Source of the DNA: Clostridia bacterium
GTDB lineage: Bacteria; Bacillota_A; Clostridia; Christensenellales; Aristaeellaceae
Direction of reading: 5' to 3'
Length of the DNA stretch: 64,000 nt
Assembly (NCBI GenBank): GCA_017518705.1
Contig: JAFWUC010000064.1
Location: forward strand, 7,834-71,833
Shown here: positions 26,662 through 34,256 of the stretch, one piece after another
Layout of the letters: each line of letters starts with the position of its first letter
Position numbering within the stretch: the stretch's first letter is position 1
Program-made: the position numbers and the translations under genes
Notes under the pieces: generated by a model
Told to the model about the DNA's origin: nothing
Databases searched by the model: none
The model's input: the letters and a program-made list of their open reading frames with translations, nothing else

Positions 26662-28260
26662 ATGAGCGAGTATCAGGCGCTGTACCGGGCGTGGCGGCCG
26701 GAAAAGTTCAGGGACATATACGGGCAGGAGCGGATCACCACCACCCTTATAAACCAGCTGGAGAGCGGGCGTATTTCCCACGCCTACCTGTTCTGCGGCA
26801 GCCGTGGCACGGGCAAGACCACCACCGCCAAAGTGCTGGCCCGGGCGCTCAACTGCGAGCATCCAGTAAACGGCGAACCCTGCGGCGAGTGCAGGGTGTG
26901 CCTGGGGCTGAAAGATGAAAGCAGCCTGGACGTGATGGAGATAGACGCCGCCTCCAACAACGGCGTAGACGAGGTGCGGGCGTTAAGGGACCGCATCGCC
27001 TATCCGCCCACCCTGGGTAAATACAAGGTTTATATAGTGGACGAGGTGCACATGCTCTCCGCCAGCGCGTTCAACGCCCTTTTAAAGACGCTGGAGGAGC
27101 CGCCCGCCCACGCGGTGTTCATACTGGCCACCACGGAACCCCAGAAACTGCCCGCCACGGTGATCAGCCGCTGCCAGAGGTTCGACTTTAAGCGCATCTC
27201 CGTCAAAAACATCTCCGCCAGGCTCGGCGAGGTGCTTGCGGGCATAGGCCGCACGGCCACGCCCGACGCGGTGGAGGAGATCGCGTCCGCCGCGGAGGGT
27301 GGCATGAGGGACGCGCTGAGCCTGCTGGACATGTGCTTAAGCTACACGGACGGCGAGGTGGACGGGGAACTGGTCAGGCGCGTGCTGGGTTCCAACGGCC
27401 ACGACTTCATGTTCCGCTTTACCGACGCGCTTGAGGCGGGGGACGCGGACACCGCGTTAAAGCTGATAGCCTCCGCCATGGAGGACGGGCGCGATCCCCA
27501 GGTGTTCACCCGGGAGACCGCGGCGCATCTAAGGAACATACTTATCGGCCAGATAACCGGCGAGGCCGCGGAAGAGATCTGCCAGGTCACCGCGGAGACC
27601 GCGAAGCGGCTCATGGAGCAGGGAGAAAGGTTTGAGACCAACCGGCTGTTGCGCTCCATGGACCTGTTCATAAAGGCGGAAGGCGACATGCGCTACGCCG
27701 CCAGCCCCAGGAGCGTGATAGAGATGTGCGCGGTGCGGGCGGCCCGCGTGTCCAGGGAAAAGACCCCCGAAGGGCTCGCAGAAAGGCTGGAAGCGCTGGA
27801 AAAGCAGCTTAAAAGCGGCACGGTGACCGTTTCCGACGCGCCTCAAGGCGCCGGGAAAGCGCCCGCTCCGGCGGCATCCGCGCAGGCCGGGCCGTCCGCG
27901 CCGCAGACGGAAGCGCCGCCCGCCCCCAGCAGCGACGGGGAGAAATTCGCCCGCGCCCTGGCCGCCTACGAAAAGGCGTTCCCCCGCTTCAGGGGCGTGG
28001 TGTTCGGCATAAAATACATAAAGACCGACGGTGACAGCGTGGTCGCATCCCTCCCCAGGGAAAGGGAGATCATGCGGGAGGTCATAAAGACCAAGACCGC
28101 GGACATAGAAAAGGAGCTGTCCCGCGAGTTCGGGCGGGCGATGAAGCTGGTGCTCGCCCAGGACGCTCCCGCCGCCCCCAAGCCTGCCCTGAGCGGCCGG
28201 GACGTGAGCAACATATTCGATATTTTCCCTGAGCGGGACAAGATAAGTTTAGTGGACTGA
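26662..28260 (+). CDS. dnaX: DNA polymerase III subunit gamma/tau
   Basis: 532 residues. The clamp-loader ATPase opens with YQALYRAWRPEKFRDIYGQE; Walker A is GSRGTGKT (46-53 region), the zinc site is Cys65, Cys74, Cys77 and Cys80, and Walker B reads YIVDEVHML. The SRC arginine-finger motif appears as VISRCQRF. Residues 370-430 form a Pro/Ala-rich linker before the C-terminal tau-like domain. No programmed slippery site was noticed. It starts 13 bases after the esterase; recR and yaaB-type genes that often follow dnaX are absent here. Confidence 0.95.
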   Translation: MSEYQALYRAWRPEKFRDIYGQERITTTLINQLESGRISHAYLFCGSRGTGKTTTAKVLARALNCEHPVNGEPCGECRVCLGLKDESSLDVMEIDAASNNGVDEVRALRDRIAYPPTLGKYKVYIVDEVHMLSASAFNALLKTLEEPPAHAVFILATTEPQKLPATVISRCQRFDFKRISVKNISARLGEVLAGIGRTATPDAVEEIASAAEGGMRDALSLLDMCLSYTDGEVDGELVRRVLGSNGHDFMFRFTDALEAGDADTALKLIASAMEDGRDPQVFTRETAAHLRNILIGQITGEAAEEICQVTAETAKRLMEQGERFETNRLLRSMDLFIKAEGDMRYAASPRSVIEMCAVRAARVSREKTPEGLAERLEALEKQLKSGTVTVSDAPQGAGKAPAPAASAQAGPSAPQTEAPPAPSSDGEKFARALAAYEKAFPRFRGVVFGIKYIKTDGDSVVASLPREREIMREVIKTKTADIEKELSREFGRAMKLVLAQDAPAAPKPALSGRDVSNIFDIFPERDKISLVD

Positions 28261-28270
28261 GGAGCAGATC

Positions 28271-29122
28271 ATGTACCAGATAGCCCGAAAGACAGCATTG
28301 AACCCCACGGTGACCCTTATGGACGTGCGCGCGCCCCTGGTGGCGAACAAAGCGAAGCCCGGTCAGTTCATAATCCTGCGCGCGGACGAAGACGGGGAGC
28401 GCATCCCCCTGACCGTGGCGGGCACCGACCCCGAAAAGGGGCTGGTGACAATAATCTTCCAGATAGTGGGCGCCACCACCTTCAAGCTCAACCAGCTGAA
28501 CGAAGGGGATTTTATACCCGACTTTGCTGGCCCGCTGGGCGAGCCTACGGACCTGGAAGGCATTTCTTCCGCCTACATAGTGGGCGGCGGCGTGGGCTGC
28601 GCCATCGCCTGGCCCATAGCCAAGGCGCTCAAGCAGAGGGGCTGCAAAGTGACGGGCATCATCGGCTTCCGCACGAAGGACCTGGTGATACTCGAAGAGG
28701 AATTCAGGCAGTGCTGCGACAGGCTGATCGTGATGACCGACGACGGCTCCTACGGGGAAAAGGACAACGTGACCCAGCCCCTGAAAGTGCTGCTGGAAGG
28801 CGGGGAGACGTTCGACAAGGTGGTCGCCATCGGCCCGCTGGTGATGATGAAGTTCACAGTGCTCGCCTGCAAACCCTTCGGCGTGCCCGCTACCGTGAGC
28901 ATGAACCCGATAATGATAGACGGCACCGGCATGTGCGGGGGCTGCCGCCTTTCCGTCAACACTCCCGAAGGCCGGGTGACCCGTTTCGCCTGCGTGGACG
29001 GGCCGGATTTCGACGGCTATCAGGTGGACTTTGACGAAGCAATGCGCCGGGGACGCATGTATTCGGCGTTTGAGAGACACGCTTACGAGGAGACTTGCCG
29101 CCTGTTCAAAAAGGAGGTCTGA
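28271..29122 (+). CDS. NfnA/SudB-like ferredoxin-NADP reductase subunit (FAD, 2Fe-2S)
   Basis: 283 residues. FAD-binding beta-barrel (1-100) with the flavin motif ERIPLTVAG, then an NAD(P)-binding domain starting at YIVGGGVGCAIAWP. The C-terminus has GTGMCGGCRLSV and RFACVDGPDFDG, the cysteines that bind the [2Fe-2S] cluster in PyrK/NfnA-type proteins. NfnA works with an NfnB/GltD-like subunit in electron-bifurcating transhydrogenation, but no such gene lies next to it. It is encoded ten bases after dnaX and four bases before a HAD gene. Confidence 0.85.
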   Translation: MYQIARKTALNPTVTLMDVRAPLVANKAKPGQFIILRADEDGERIPLTVAGTDPEKGLVTIIFQIVGATTFKLNQLNEGDFIPDFAGPLGEPTDLEGISSAYIVGGGVGCAIAWPIAKALKQRGCKVTGIIGFRTKDLVILEEEFRQCCDRLIVMTDDGSYGEKDNVTQPLKVLLEGGETFDKVVAIGPLVMMKFTVLACKPFGVPATVSMNPIMIDGTGMCGGCRLSVNTPEGRVTRFACVDGPDFDGYQVDFDEAMRRGRMYSAFERHAYEETCRLFKKEV

Positions 29123-29125
29123 TTT

Positions 29126-30031
29126 ATGCCCGACATGCCCGTTGCAGCGCTGATATACGACTTTGACAAAACGCTGTCGCCAAGAGATCAGCAGGAGTAT
29201 TCCTTCCTGCCGGGGCTGAACATAGACCCCGCCAGCTTCTGGGGAGAGTGCCGCCAGCTGCAGCTAAAGCACGGCATGGACAGCGTGCTCGCGTACATGC
29301 TGAACATGAAACTGCGTTCCGGCGGCACCCGCCTGCTCACCCGTGAAGGGCTGGAGAAGCTGGGCGAGGCCGTGGAGTTCTTCCCAGGGGTGGAAAACTG
29401 GTTCGGCAGGGTGAACGGCATAGGCCTGGAGTACGGCCTTAAGGTGGAGCACTACATAATCTCTTCGGGCCTTAAGGAGATAATCGGCGGCAGCAAGATA
29501 GCAAAGGAGTTCACCGCCGTGTTCGCCGCGTCTTTCGTGTACGGGGAGGACGGCATCGCCCTGTGGCCCGCCACCGCGGTCAACTATACCGAGAAGACCC
29601 AGCACCTGTTCCGCATCAACAAGGGCATACTGGACATGACAAACGACCGGGACCTTAACGGGTTTACTCCCGAATACAAGCGCCGGGTGCCGTTTTCCAA
29701 CATGATCTACGTGGGGGACGGGCTGACCGACGTGCCCTGCATGAAGATGACCCGCTCCAAGGGCGGCACCTCCATAGCCGTGTATGCGGAAGGGGGCAGC
29801 AGCCTGGGGGACAACATGCTTTTGCAGGAGAGGTGCGACTACTGCGTGCCTGCGGACTACACCGAAAACAGCCCGCTGGAAAACACGGTCAGGGTGCTGC
29901 TCAAGCGCATTTCCGCCCAGACCGCCGCGTCCGCGCTGCACGCCTCACAGGTGGAAGACGCCACGAGAAGGGGCGGCATACCCCAGTGGCAGCTGCAGCT
30001 GAACAGGGAGGATACGTCGCTGGAATCGTGA
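29126..30031 (+). CDS. HAD-superfamily hydrolase
   Basis: 301 residues. The nucleophile motif is IYDFDKTLS (10-18), motif II is IISSG, and the acidic motif IV is YVGDGLTDVPC, so the HAD active site is complete. A large helical cap (about 30-110) separates motifs I and II. It resembles phosphoserine phosphatase-like HAD proteins, but the substrate is unknown. The last 35 residues are polar and variable. It is closely packed behind the NfnA-like gene (three bases). Confidence 0.82.
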   Translation: MPDMPVAALIYDFDKTLSPRDQQEYSFLPGLNIDPASFWGECRQLQLKHGMDSVLAYMLNMKLRSGGTRLLTREGLEKLGEAVEFFPGVENWFGRVNGIGLEYGLKVEHYIISSGLKEIIGGSKIAKEFTAVFAASFVYGEDGIALWPATAVNYTEKTQHLFRINKGILDMTNDRDLNGFTPEYKRRVPFSNMIYVGDGLTDVPCMKMTRSKGGTSIAVYAEGGSSLGDNMLLQERCDYCVPADYTENSPLENTVRVLLKRISAQTAASALHASQVEDATRRGGIPQWQLQLNREDTSLES

Positions 30032-30059
30032 TACGACCGATCACTGACCGTTCACCAAT

Positions 30060-30929
30060 ATGAGCCTATATCTGAGTTCCTTTTATTTTCCGGGTTACGA
30101 AACAGAGACGGACTTTCTGTTCGACCTGAAAACTACATATGACCAGACGGTGTACCCATACGGAGTGCTGCCTAAAGCGGGGCTGGACGAGATATTCTTC
30201 AGCCCCGTTACCATACTTTACGGCGGAAACGGCAGCGGCAAGAGCACGGCGCTCAACGTCATGGCCGAAAAACTGCGGCTGGAACGGGTTAGCCCGTATA
30301 ACCGGTCCCGCTTTTTCGAGGATTTCGTGGCAAGGTGCGCCGTATCTCTGGAGGAAGCCGTGCCGCGGGGCAGCCGCATAATCACCAGCGACGACGTGTT
30401 CGACATGATGCTGGATATCCGCGCCGTAAACGAAGGCGTGTATCAAAGGCGGGAAGGGCTGGAACAGGAGTATTTCCGCCTGAGGAAGCAGACGGCGGAA
30501 GAGTTCCGGCTTAAGTCGATAGACGACCTGGAGGAGCTCAAAAAACTGAACCTTGCGAGAGGCAAGACGTTAAGCAAGTTCATGAAGGCGCAGAGCGAAA
30601 AGACCGTCCGGGAGCGCAGTAACGGCGAGAGCGCGCTCATGTACTTTCAGAGCAAAATCGAGCCGGACACCCTGTGCCTGCTGGACGAGCCCGAAAACAG
30701 CTTGAGCCCTGAAAACCAGGTCAAACTGGCGGAATTTCTGGAGGAGAGCGTCAGATACTGCGGGAATCAGCTGGTGATAAGCACCCACTCGCCGTTTCTG
30801 CTGGCGCTGCCCGGGGCGAAGATAATCGACCTGGACAGCCGCGGAAAGACAGTGGACAGCTGGACGGAGCTTAAGAACGCCCGGGTGTACTACGAGTTCT
30901 TCAAGAAGCATGAGGAAGAGTTCGGCTGA
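30060..30929 (+). CDS. AAA-family/ABC-type ATPase of unknown role
   Basis: 289 residues. Walker A is GGNGSGKS (55-62) and Walker B is LCLLDEPENSLSPE, followed by the STHSPFLLALPGA switch, as in RecF/OLD-like and predicted AAA_15/21 ATPases. A helical insertion (about 95-180) lies between. There is no membrane segment and no nuclease (TOPRIM) domain. No clear ribosome site precedes the ATG. Such small ATPases occur singly in Clostridia; none of the neighbours suggests a defence system. Confidence 0.78.
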   Translation: MSLYLSSFYFPGYETETDFLFDLKTTYDQTVYPYGVLPKAGLDEIFFSPVTILYGGNGSGKSTALNVMAEKLRLERVSPYNRSRFFEDFVARCAVSLEEAVPRGSRIITSDDVFDMMLDIRAVNEGVYQRREGLEQEYFRLRKQTAEEFRLKSIDDLEELKKLNLARGKTLSKFMKAQSEKTVRERSNGESALMYFQSKIEPDTLCLLDEPENSLSPENQVKLAEFLEESVRYCGNQLVISTHSPFLLALPGAKIIDLDSRGKTVDSWTELKNARVYYEFFKKHEEEFG

Positions 30930-31019
30930 TAACTGTTAGGGCGCGAGCGTTCGCATCTGTGTTGCCACGAGTCACCTTGCTGACGCAGTTTTAAGCCTAC
31001 CCATTTCAGGAGACGTCAC

Positions 31020-32015
31020 ATGAAAAAGCTCATTATAACGCTTGTCGCCGTGCTGGTGTTTTCTATCCTGCTGATCGCATTTACGGAAGGATCGCCCGCT
31101 TCTGCGAGCGGTTCGGCGGGTGCAGAAATGCCTTCCATGCTGTCCCTGATTTGGAGGGACGCGGACGAAAAAAGCCGGACTAAAGACGGCTCTGTGGTAT
31201 ATCTATACAATGATATCAGCTATACTGAGATAAGCCGTTTTATCAAACGGCTTATCGAAACCGGCTGTGAGCTTGAAAGCTATGCTGTCAGAGGCGATAT
31301 GCATTTTGCGGTTGTGACCCGGGGCGAAGGCGAGATGCGTCTTGAATACGACGGCTCAAGCTCAACTTGTGCGGTCACTTATAATCCCGGCGCGTTTCCG
31401 GAAGAGATAAAACCGTATTCCGTCGGAAGTGTTGTCTTATATGGGGAATATGAACAGGACAATGACCTGACCAACGGCGCTGAACCTATAGAATGGATAG
31501 TGCTTGATAAGAACGAAGCAGGAGACTGCCTGCTGATAAGCAAATATGCCCTTGACGCGGAGGCATACAACGAGCAGTCCACGGATATAACCTGGGAACA
31601 TTCAACCATCCGAAACTGGCTGAACAGTGAGTTCTACGATGCGGCGTTCAGCGATAACGAGAAACCGAGGGTGCTGACGTCGCGGGTGACGGCGGACATA
31701 AAAATCGGATATGACGATGACCCCGGCAATGACACCGACGACAGAGTATTTCTGCTCAGCTTAGCGGAAGTGAACAGGTTCTTTATGAGCGACACTGCAA
31801 GGATATGCTGTCCCACCGGGTGTGCCTTGACCAAAGGCCTGACTGTGCTGGACGGCGGCTGCCGCTGGTGGCTCAGGTCGATCATAGATGACGACTGTCT
31901 CGGATTTTCCGCCGCTGCGTTTGTGGATTATGACGGTTCGGTCTCGGAGGCCGGCGGGCCTGTCAGCAACGAACTCTACTATGTACGTCCCGCCCTGTGG
32001 GTCAAGCCGGAATAG
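31020..32015 (+). CDS. Secreted DUF6273-type protein
   Basis: 331 residues; CAGGAG before the ATG. An N-terminal hydrophobic segment (4-21) acts as signal peptide or anchor. Residues 36-125 form a small domain of unknown type. From about 140 the DUF6273 signature runs: LYGEYEQDNDLTNGAEPIEW, VLDKNEAGDCLLISKYALD, WEHSTIRNWLN and the final YYVRPALWVKPE. The domain is related to formylglycine-generating-enzyme-like and lectin-like folds of surface proteins; function is unknown. The gene stops in TAG. Confidence 0.8.
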   Translation: MKKLIITLVAVLVFSILLIAFTEGSPASASGSAGAEMPSMLSLIWRDADEKSRTKDGSVVYLYNDISYTEISRFIKRLIETGCELESYAVRGDMHFAVVTRGEGEMRLEYDGSSSTCAVTYNPGAFPEEIKPYSVGSVVLYGEYEQDNDLTNGAEPIEWIVLDKNEAGDCLLISKYALDAEAYNEQSTDITWEHSTIRNWLNSEFYDAAFSDNEKPRVLTSRVTADIKIGYDDDPGNDTDDRVFLLSLAEVNRFFMSDTARICCPTGCALTKGLTVLDGGCRWWLRSIIDDDCLGFSAAAFVDYDGSVSEAGGPVSNELYYVRPALWVKPE

Positions 32016-32050
32016 CGGCATGTCATAACGTCTTATGCCTGAGAATGGGA

Positions 32051-32075
32051 AAACCGCCGACACGGCGGTTTTTTC
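32051..32075 (+). terminator. Terminator after the DUF6273 gene
   Basis: A 9-bp stem (AAACCGCCG with CGGCGGTTT) with a 3-nt loop runs into TTT. Confidence 0.88.
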
Positions 32076-32094
32076 GTGGTATCGTTTGGAAACG

Positions 32095-32126
32095 GATCGC
32101 CGCGCCTCCGGCGGAGGCTCGCGATG
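32095..32126. repeat. REP-like palindromic element
   Basis: An outer ATCGC/GCGAT pair surrounds a perfect GCCTCCG-G-CGGAGGC hairpin, followed by GACGGG. It has the form of the extragenic palindromes common in gut Clostridia. Another GC-rich inverted pair (GGCGGCC with GCCGCC) lies just downstream. Confidence 0.45.
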
Positions 32127-32176
32127 ACGGGAAGAGGCGGCCGTTTGCCGCCGTTCGAAAAGCTGACAGCCAAAGG

Positions 32177-32629
32177 CTATGCCAATTCCCACTCGGCCAG
32201 CTTTTCTCCTTCATACCGTAAATTCAGCCGGAAAAATGGGGCGCCTTCGGCGAGGAGCTTAAGGAAGATCTTGTCGCCTTCCCATATGGGCAGGCGGGGC
32301 ACCTCCGATTTGGCCACCCACTCCAGCACGCCTTCGTCGCAGGGGATGAGTTTTCCAGAAAACTCCCTGCAGGTGAACAGGTGCATCTCCTCGTCCGGCC
32401 ATCTGTCGGAACGGAACATGACCACCCCGCGGTAGCTCATATCCATGGGCGTGAGGCCCGTTTCCTCGGTCATTTCGCGGCGGGCGCACTCCTCGGGCGT
32501 CTCGCCGTCTTCCAGCTTGCCGCCCACGCCTATCCACTTGTCTTTATTGGGGTCGTTCGACTTGCTCACCCGGTGGAGCATCAGGTAGCGTCCGGCGTTT
32601 TCAACGTAAATAAGGCTGCTTTTTAGCAT
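32177..32629 (-). CDS. NUDIX hydrolase (MutT/8-oxo-dGTPase-like)
   Basis: 150 residues from the ATG at 32629, which has GGGAGG nine bases upstream; the frame extends 14 codons further but that part contains the promoter. The NUDIX box is complete: GGKLEDGETPEECARREMTE followed by ETGL (residues 36-59, GX5EX7REUXEEXGU). The WIGVGGKLE context resembles MutT-type sanitising enzymes that hydrolyse oxidised nucleotides. It is a monocistronic gene with its own promoter. Confidence 0.88.
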   Translation of the reverse strand: MLKSSLIYVENAGRYLMLHRVSKSNDPNKDKWIGVGGKLEDGETPEECARREMTEETGLTPMDMSYRGVVMFRSDRWPDEEMHLFTCREFSGKLIPCDEGVLEWVAKSEVPRLPIWEGDKIFLKLLAEGAPFFRLNLRYEGEKLAEWELA

Positions 32630-32650
32630 TTTTACCGTCCTCCCGGCAGA

Positions 32651-32678
32651 ATTGTACCCTATGGGAAGCATTTGTCAA
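32651..32678 (-). promoter_or_regulatory. Promoter of the NUDIX gene
   Basis: On the minus strand: TTGACA, 16-bp spacer, TACAAT, about 20 bases before the start codon. Confidence 0.75.
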
Positions 32679-32727
32679 GGGATTTCCCATTTTGAGCCTG
32701 ATTTTTGCTCAAAATGAGAAAAAACGG

Positions 32728-32756
32728 TTGAAATGCGCATTTTGTTATGTTATAAT
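32728..32756 (+). promoter_or_regulatory. Promoter of the YegP-like gene
   Basis: TTGAAA (32728-32733), 17-bp spacer, TATAAT (32751-32756). The divergent NUDIX promoter lies 50 bases away. Confidence 0.8.
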
Positions 32757-32788
32757 CCTGTTGCACAAATATGTTGTGGAGGGTAATT

Positions 32789-33169
32789 ATGGGCAAGTTC
32801 ATCATCAAGGCCGCGAAAACCGGCGTTATGTTCAACCTGAAGGCTTCCAACGGCGAGATCATCGCCACCAGCGAAGTTTACACTACCAAATCCGCATGCA
32901 AAAAGGGCATCGCCAGCGTAGCCAAGAACGCTCCCGTGGCGGGCGTGGAGGATCAGACCCAGGAAGGCTTCGAGAAGGTAAAGCATCCCAAGTTCGAGAT
33001 CTACAACGACAAGTCCGGCGACTTCCGCTTCCGCCTGAAGGCCAAGAACGGCGAGATCATCGCCGCCAGCGAGAGCTACAAGTCCCTGAAGAGCTGCATA
33101 AACGGCATCGAGTCTGTGAAGAAGAACGCCGCGGAAGGCAACATCGAAGATATCACTGAAGAAGCATAA
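32789..33169 (+). CDS. YegP/DUF1508 tandem-domain protein
   Basis: 126 residues from the ATG at 32789 with GGAGGG upstream. Two DUF1508 repeats are plain: GKFIIKAAKTGVMFNLKASN with GEIIATSEVY, and KFEIYNDKSGDFRFRLKAKN with GEIIAASESY. Each repeat ends in a helix with a GIxSVKKNA motif. YegP-type proteins are small, soluble and of unknown biochemical role. Rich preferred codons and a good promoter suggest strong expression. Confidence 0.92.
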   Translation: MGKFIIKAAKTGVMFNLKASNGEIIATSEVYTTKSACKKGIASVAKNAPVAGVEDQTQEGFEKVKHPKFEIYNDKSGDFRFRLKAKNGEIIAASESYKSLKSCINGIESVKKNAAEGNIEDITEEA

Positions 33170-33181
33170 TCGTATAACACT

Positions 33182-33213
33182 GCCCGGGATGAGGTCTCAT
33201 TCCGGGCGTTTCA
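33182..33213 (+). terminator. Terminator after the YegP-like gene
   Basis: An 11-bp stem (GCCCGGGATGA with TCATTCCGGGC, one G-U pair) with a 4-nt loop is followed by GTTTCATT. Confidence 0.8.
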
Positions 33214-33294
33214 TTGTGTTTTGGGCACTCAAGGAGCGCTTTTTGGCGGGCGGCGCCCGCGCGACAACGCCGGGCGACCGGTTTCGGAGAAAGT

Positions 33295-34034
33295 ATGAAA
33301 AAGTATTTGCTGGAGGTCTGCTGCGGGTCGGTCGAAGACGTGCTGGCGGCGAAAAGCGGCGGAGCAGACAGGGTCGAACTGAATTCCTGCCTGTTCCACG
33401 GGGGACTGACCCCGTCCATAGGCGAACTGATCACCGTGAAAAAGCTGGTGGACATCCCCGTGATGACCATGGTGCGTCCCCGTCAGGGCGGCTTCTGCTA
33501 CACTAAGGCGGAGTACATGACGGCGCTTGCCGACGCGGAAAAACTGCTGGAAAACGGCACGGACGGGCTGGTGTTCGGTTTCCTTAAGGAAGACGGCAGC
33601 CTGGATGCCGAACGCACCAAGGAACTGGCGCGCATGGCGGGCAGCAGGACCAAGGTGTTCCACCGGGCGATAGACGTGGCGGACGACTGGAAAAAGATGC
33701 TCTCCCAGCTGATCGACATAGGCATAGACCGGGTGCTGACCAGCGGTCTCGCCCCGGACGTGTTCTACGGCGTGGACGTGATAAAAGAGATGGTAGAGTT
33801 TGCCGCCGGACGCATACAGATACTGCCCGGCGCGGGAGTGAACCTGCAAAACGTGAACAGGATACTGGAGATCACGGGCTGCGACCAGATCCACGTGGCG
33901 CGCTTCAAGAGCCTGCTGGATCCCTCCACCGCAACAACCGGGACATCTTCTACGGCGGCGCCCTGTATCCCCCGGAGGACAGGTACGACGTGATAGACGG
34001 GGAATATATAGGGAAAATACGGGAGAAGATTTAG
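33295..34034 (+). pseudogene. cutC: CutC-family protein with one-base frameshift near the C-terminus
   Basis: The ATG at 33295 starts KKYLLEVCCGSVEDVLAAKS, the CutC N-terminus, with GGAGAAAGT upstream. A TIM-barrel with GGADRVELN, MVRPRQGGFCY, VFGFLKEDG, FHRAIDVADDW and ILPGAGVN follows. At about 33931 the frame reads DPSTATTG and stops at 33993. Restoring one C (ACCGC to ACCCGC) gives DPSTRNNRDIFYGG and continues to a TAG at 34034, a normal CutC length of about 246 residues. CutC was linked to copper homeostasis; its activity is unsettled. This is either real truncation or a consensus error in a C run. Confidence 0.85.
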
Positions 34035-34053
34035 CTTTCGGCCAATATTTTAC

Positions 34054-34082
34054 TTGCATTTGCCGGAATAATATGCTATAAT
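34054..34082 (+). promoter_or_regulatory. Promoter of the SRP RNA gene
   Basis: TTGCAT (34054-34059), 17-bp spacer, TATAAT (34077-34082). The predicted start at about 34088 matches the 5' strand of the RNA's closing stem. Confidence 0.75.
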
Positions 34083-34085
34083 CCA

Positions 34086-34213
34086 CCGCGTCCACGGGTG
34101 ATGACAGGCAGGCCCCGTGCGGCGTCATGCCGTGAACCATGTCAGGGCCGAGAGGCAGCAGCATTAAGCGGAAGTTGGCGTGCGCCGCGGATAAGCCAGC
34201 CCCGAGCCCGCGG
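34086..34213 (+). ncRNA. ffs: Signal recognition particle RNA (small bacterial type)
   Basis: The SRP domain IV core is recognisable: GTGAACCATGTCAGGGCC, a GAGA (GNRA) tetraloop and GGCAGCAGCATTAAG, close to the Bacillus scRNA apical stem. The next helix pairs GCGGCG with CGCCGC and CATGCC with GGCGTG. The ends pair CCGCG with CGCGG. A T-rich tract follows at 34214-34226. Length is about 128 nt, as in short Clostridia SRP RNAs without an Alu domain. It binds Ffh for co-translational targeting. An A-to-C change is seen in the usual GGAAGCAGC 3' strand. Confidence 0.85.
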
Positions 34214-34256
34214 ATATTTTTGTTTTTGGACCGATGCCGAAATGGAGGGCATAAAT

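Noticed and set aside
26662..28260. Programmed frameshift in dnaX giving a gamma form
   Set aside because: No A-run slippery heptamer with downstream stop was seen.
30060..30929. Defence-type ATPase (OLD or Gabija-like)
   Set aside because: No TOPRIM or nuclease partner in the gene or beside it.
34098..34256. N-terminal extension of GlgP upstream of 34257
   Set aside because: It overlaps the SRP RNA; the ATG at 34257 has a good GGAGGG site and fits family length.
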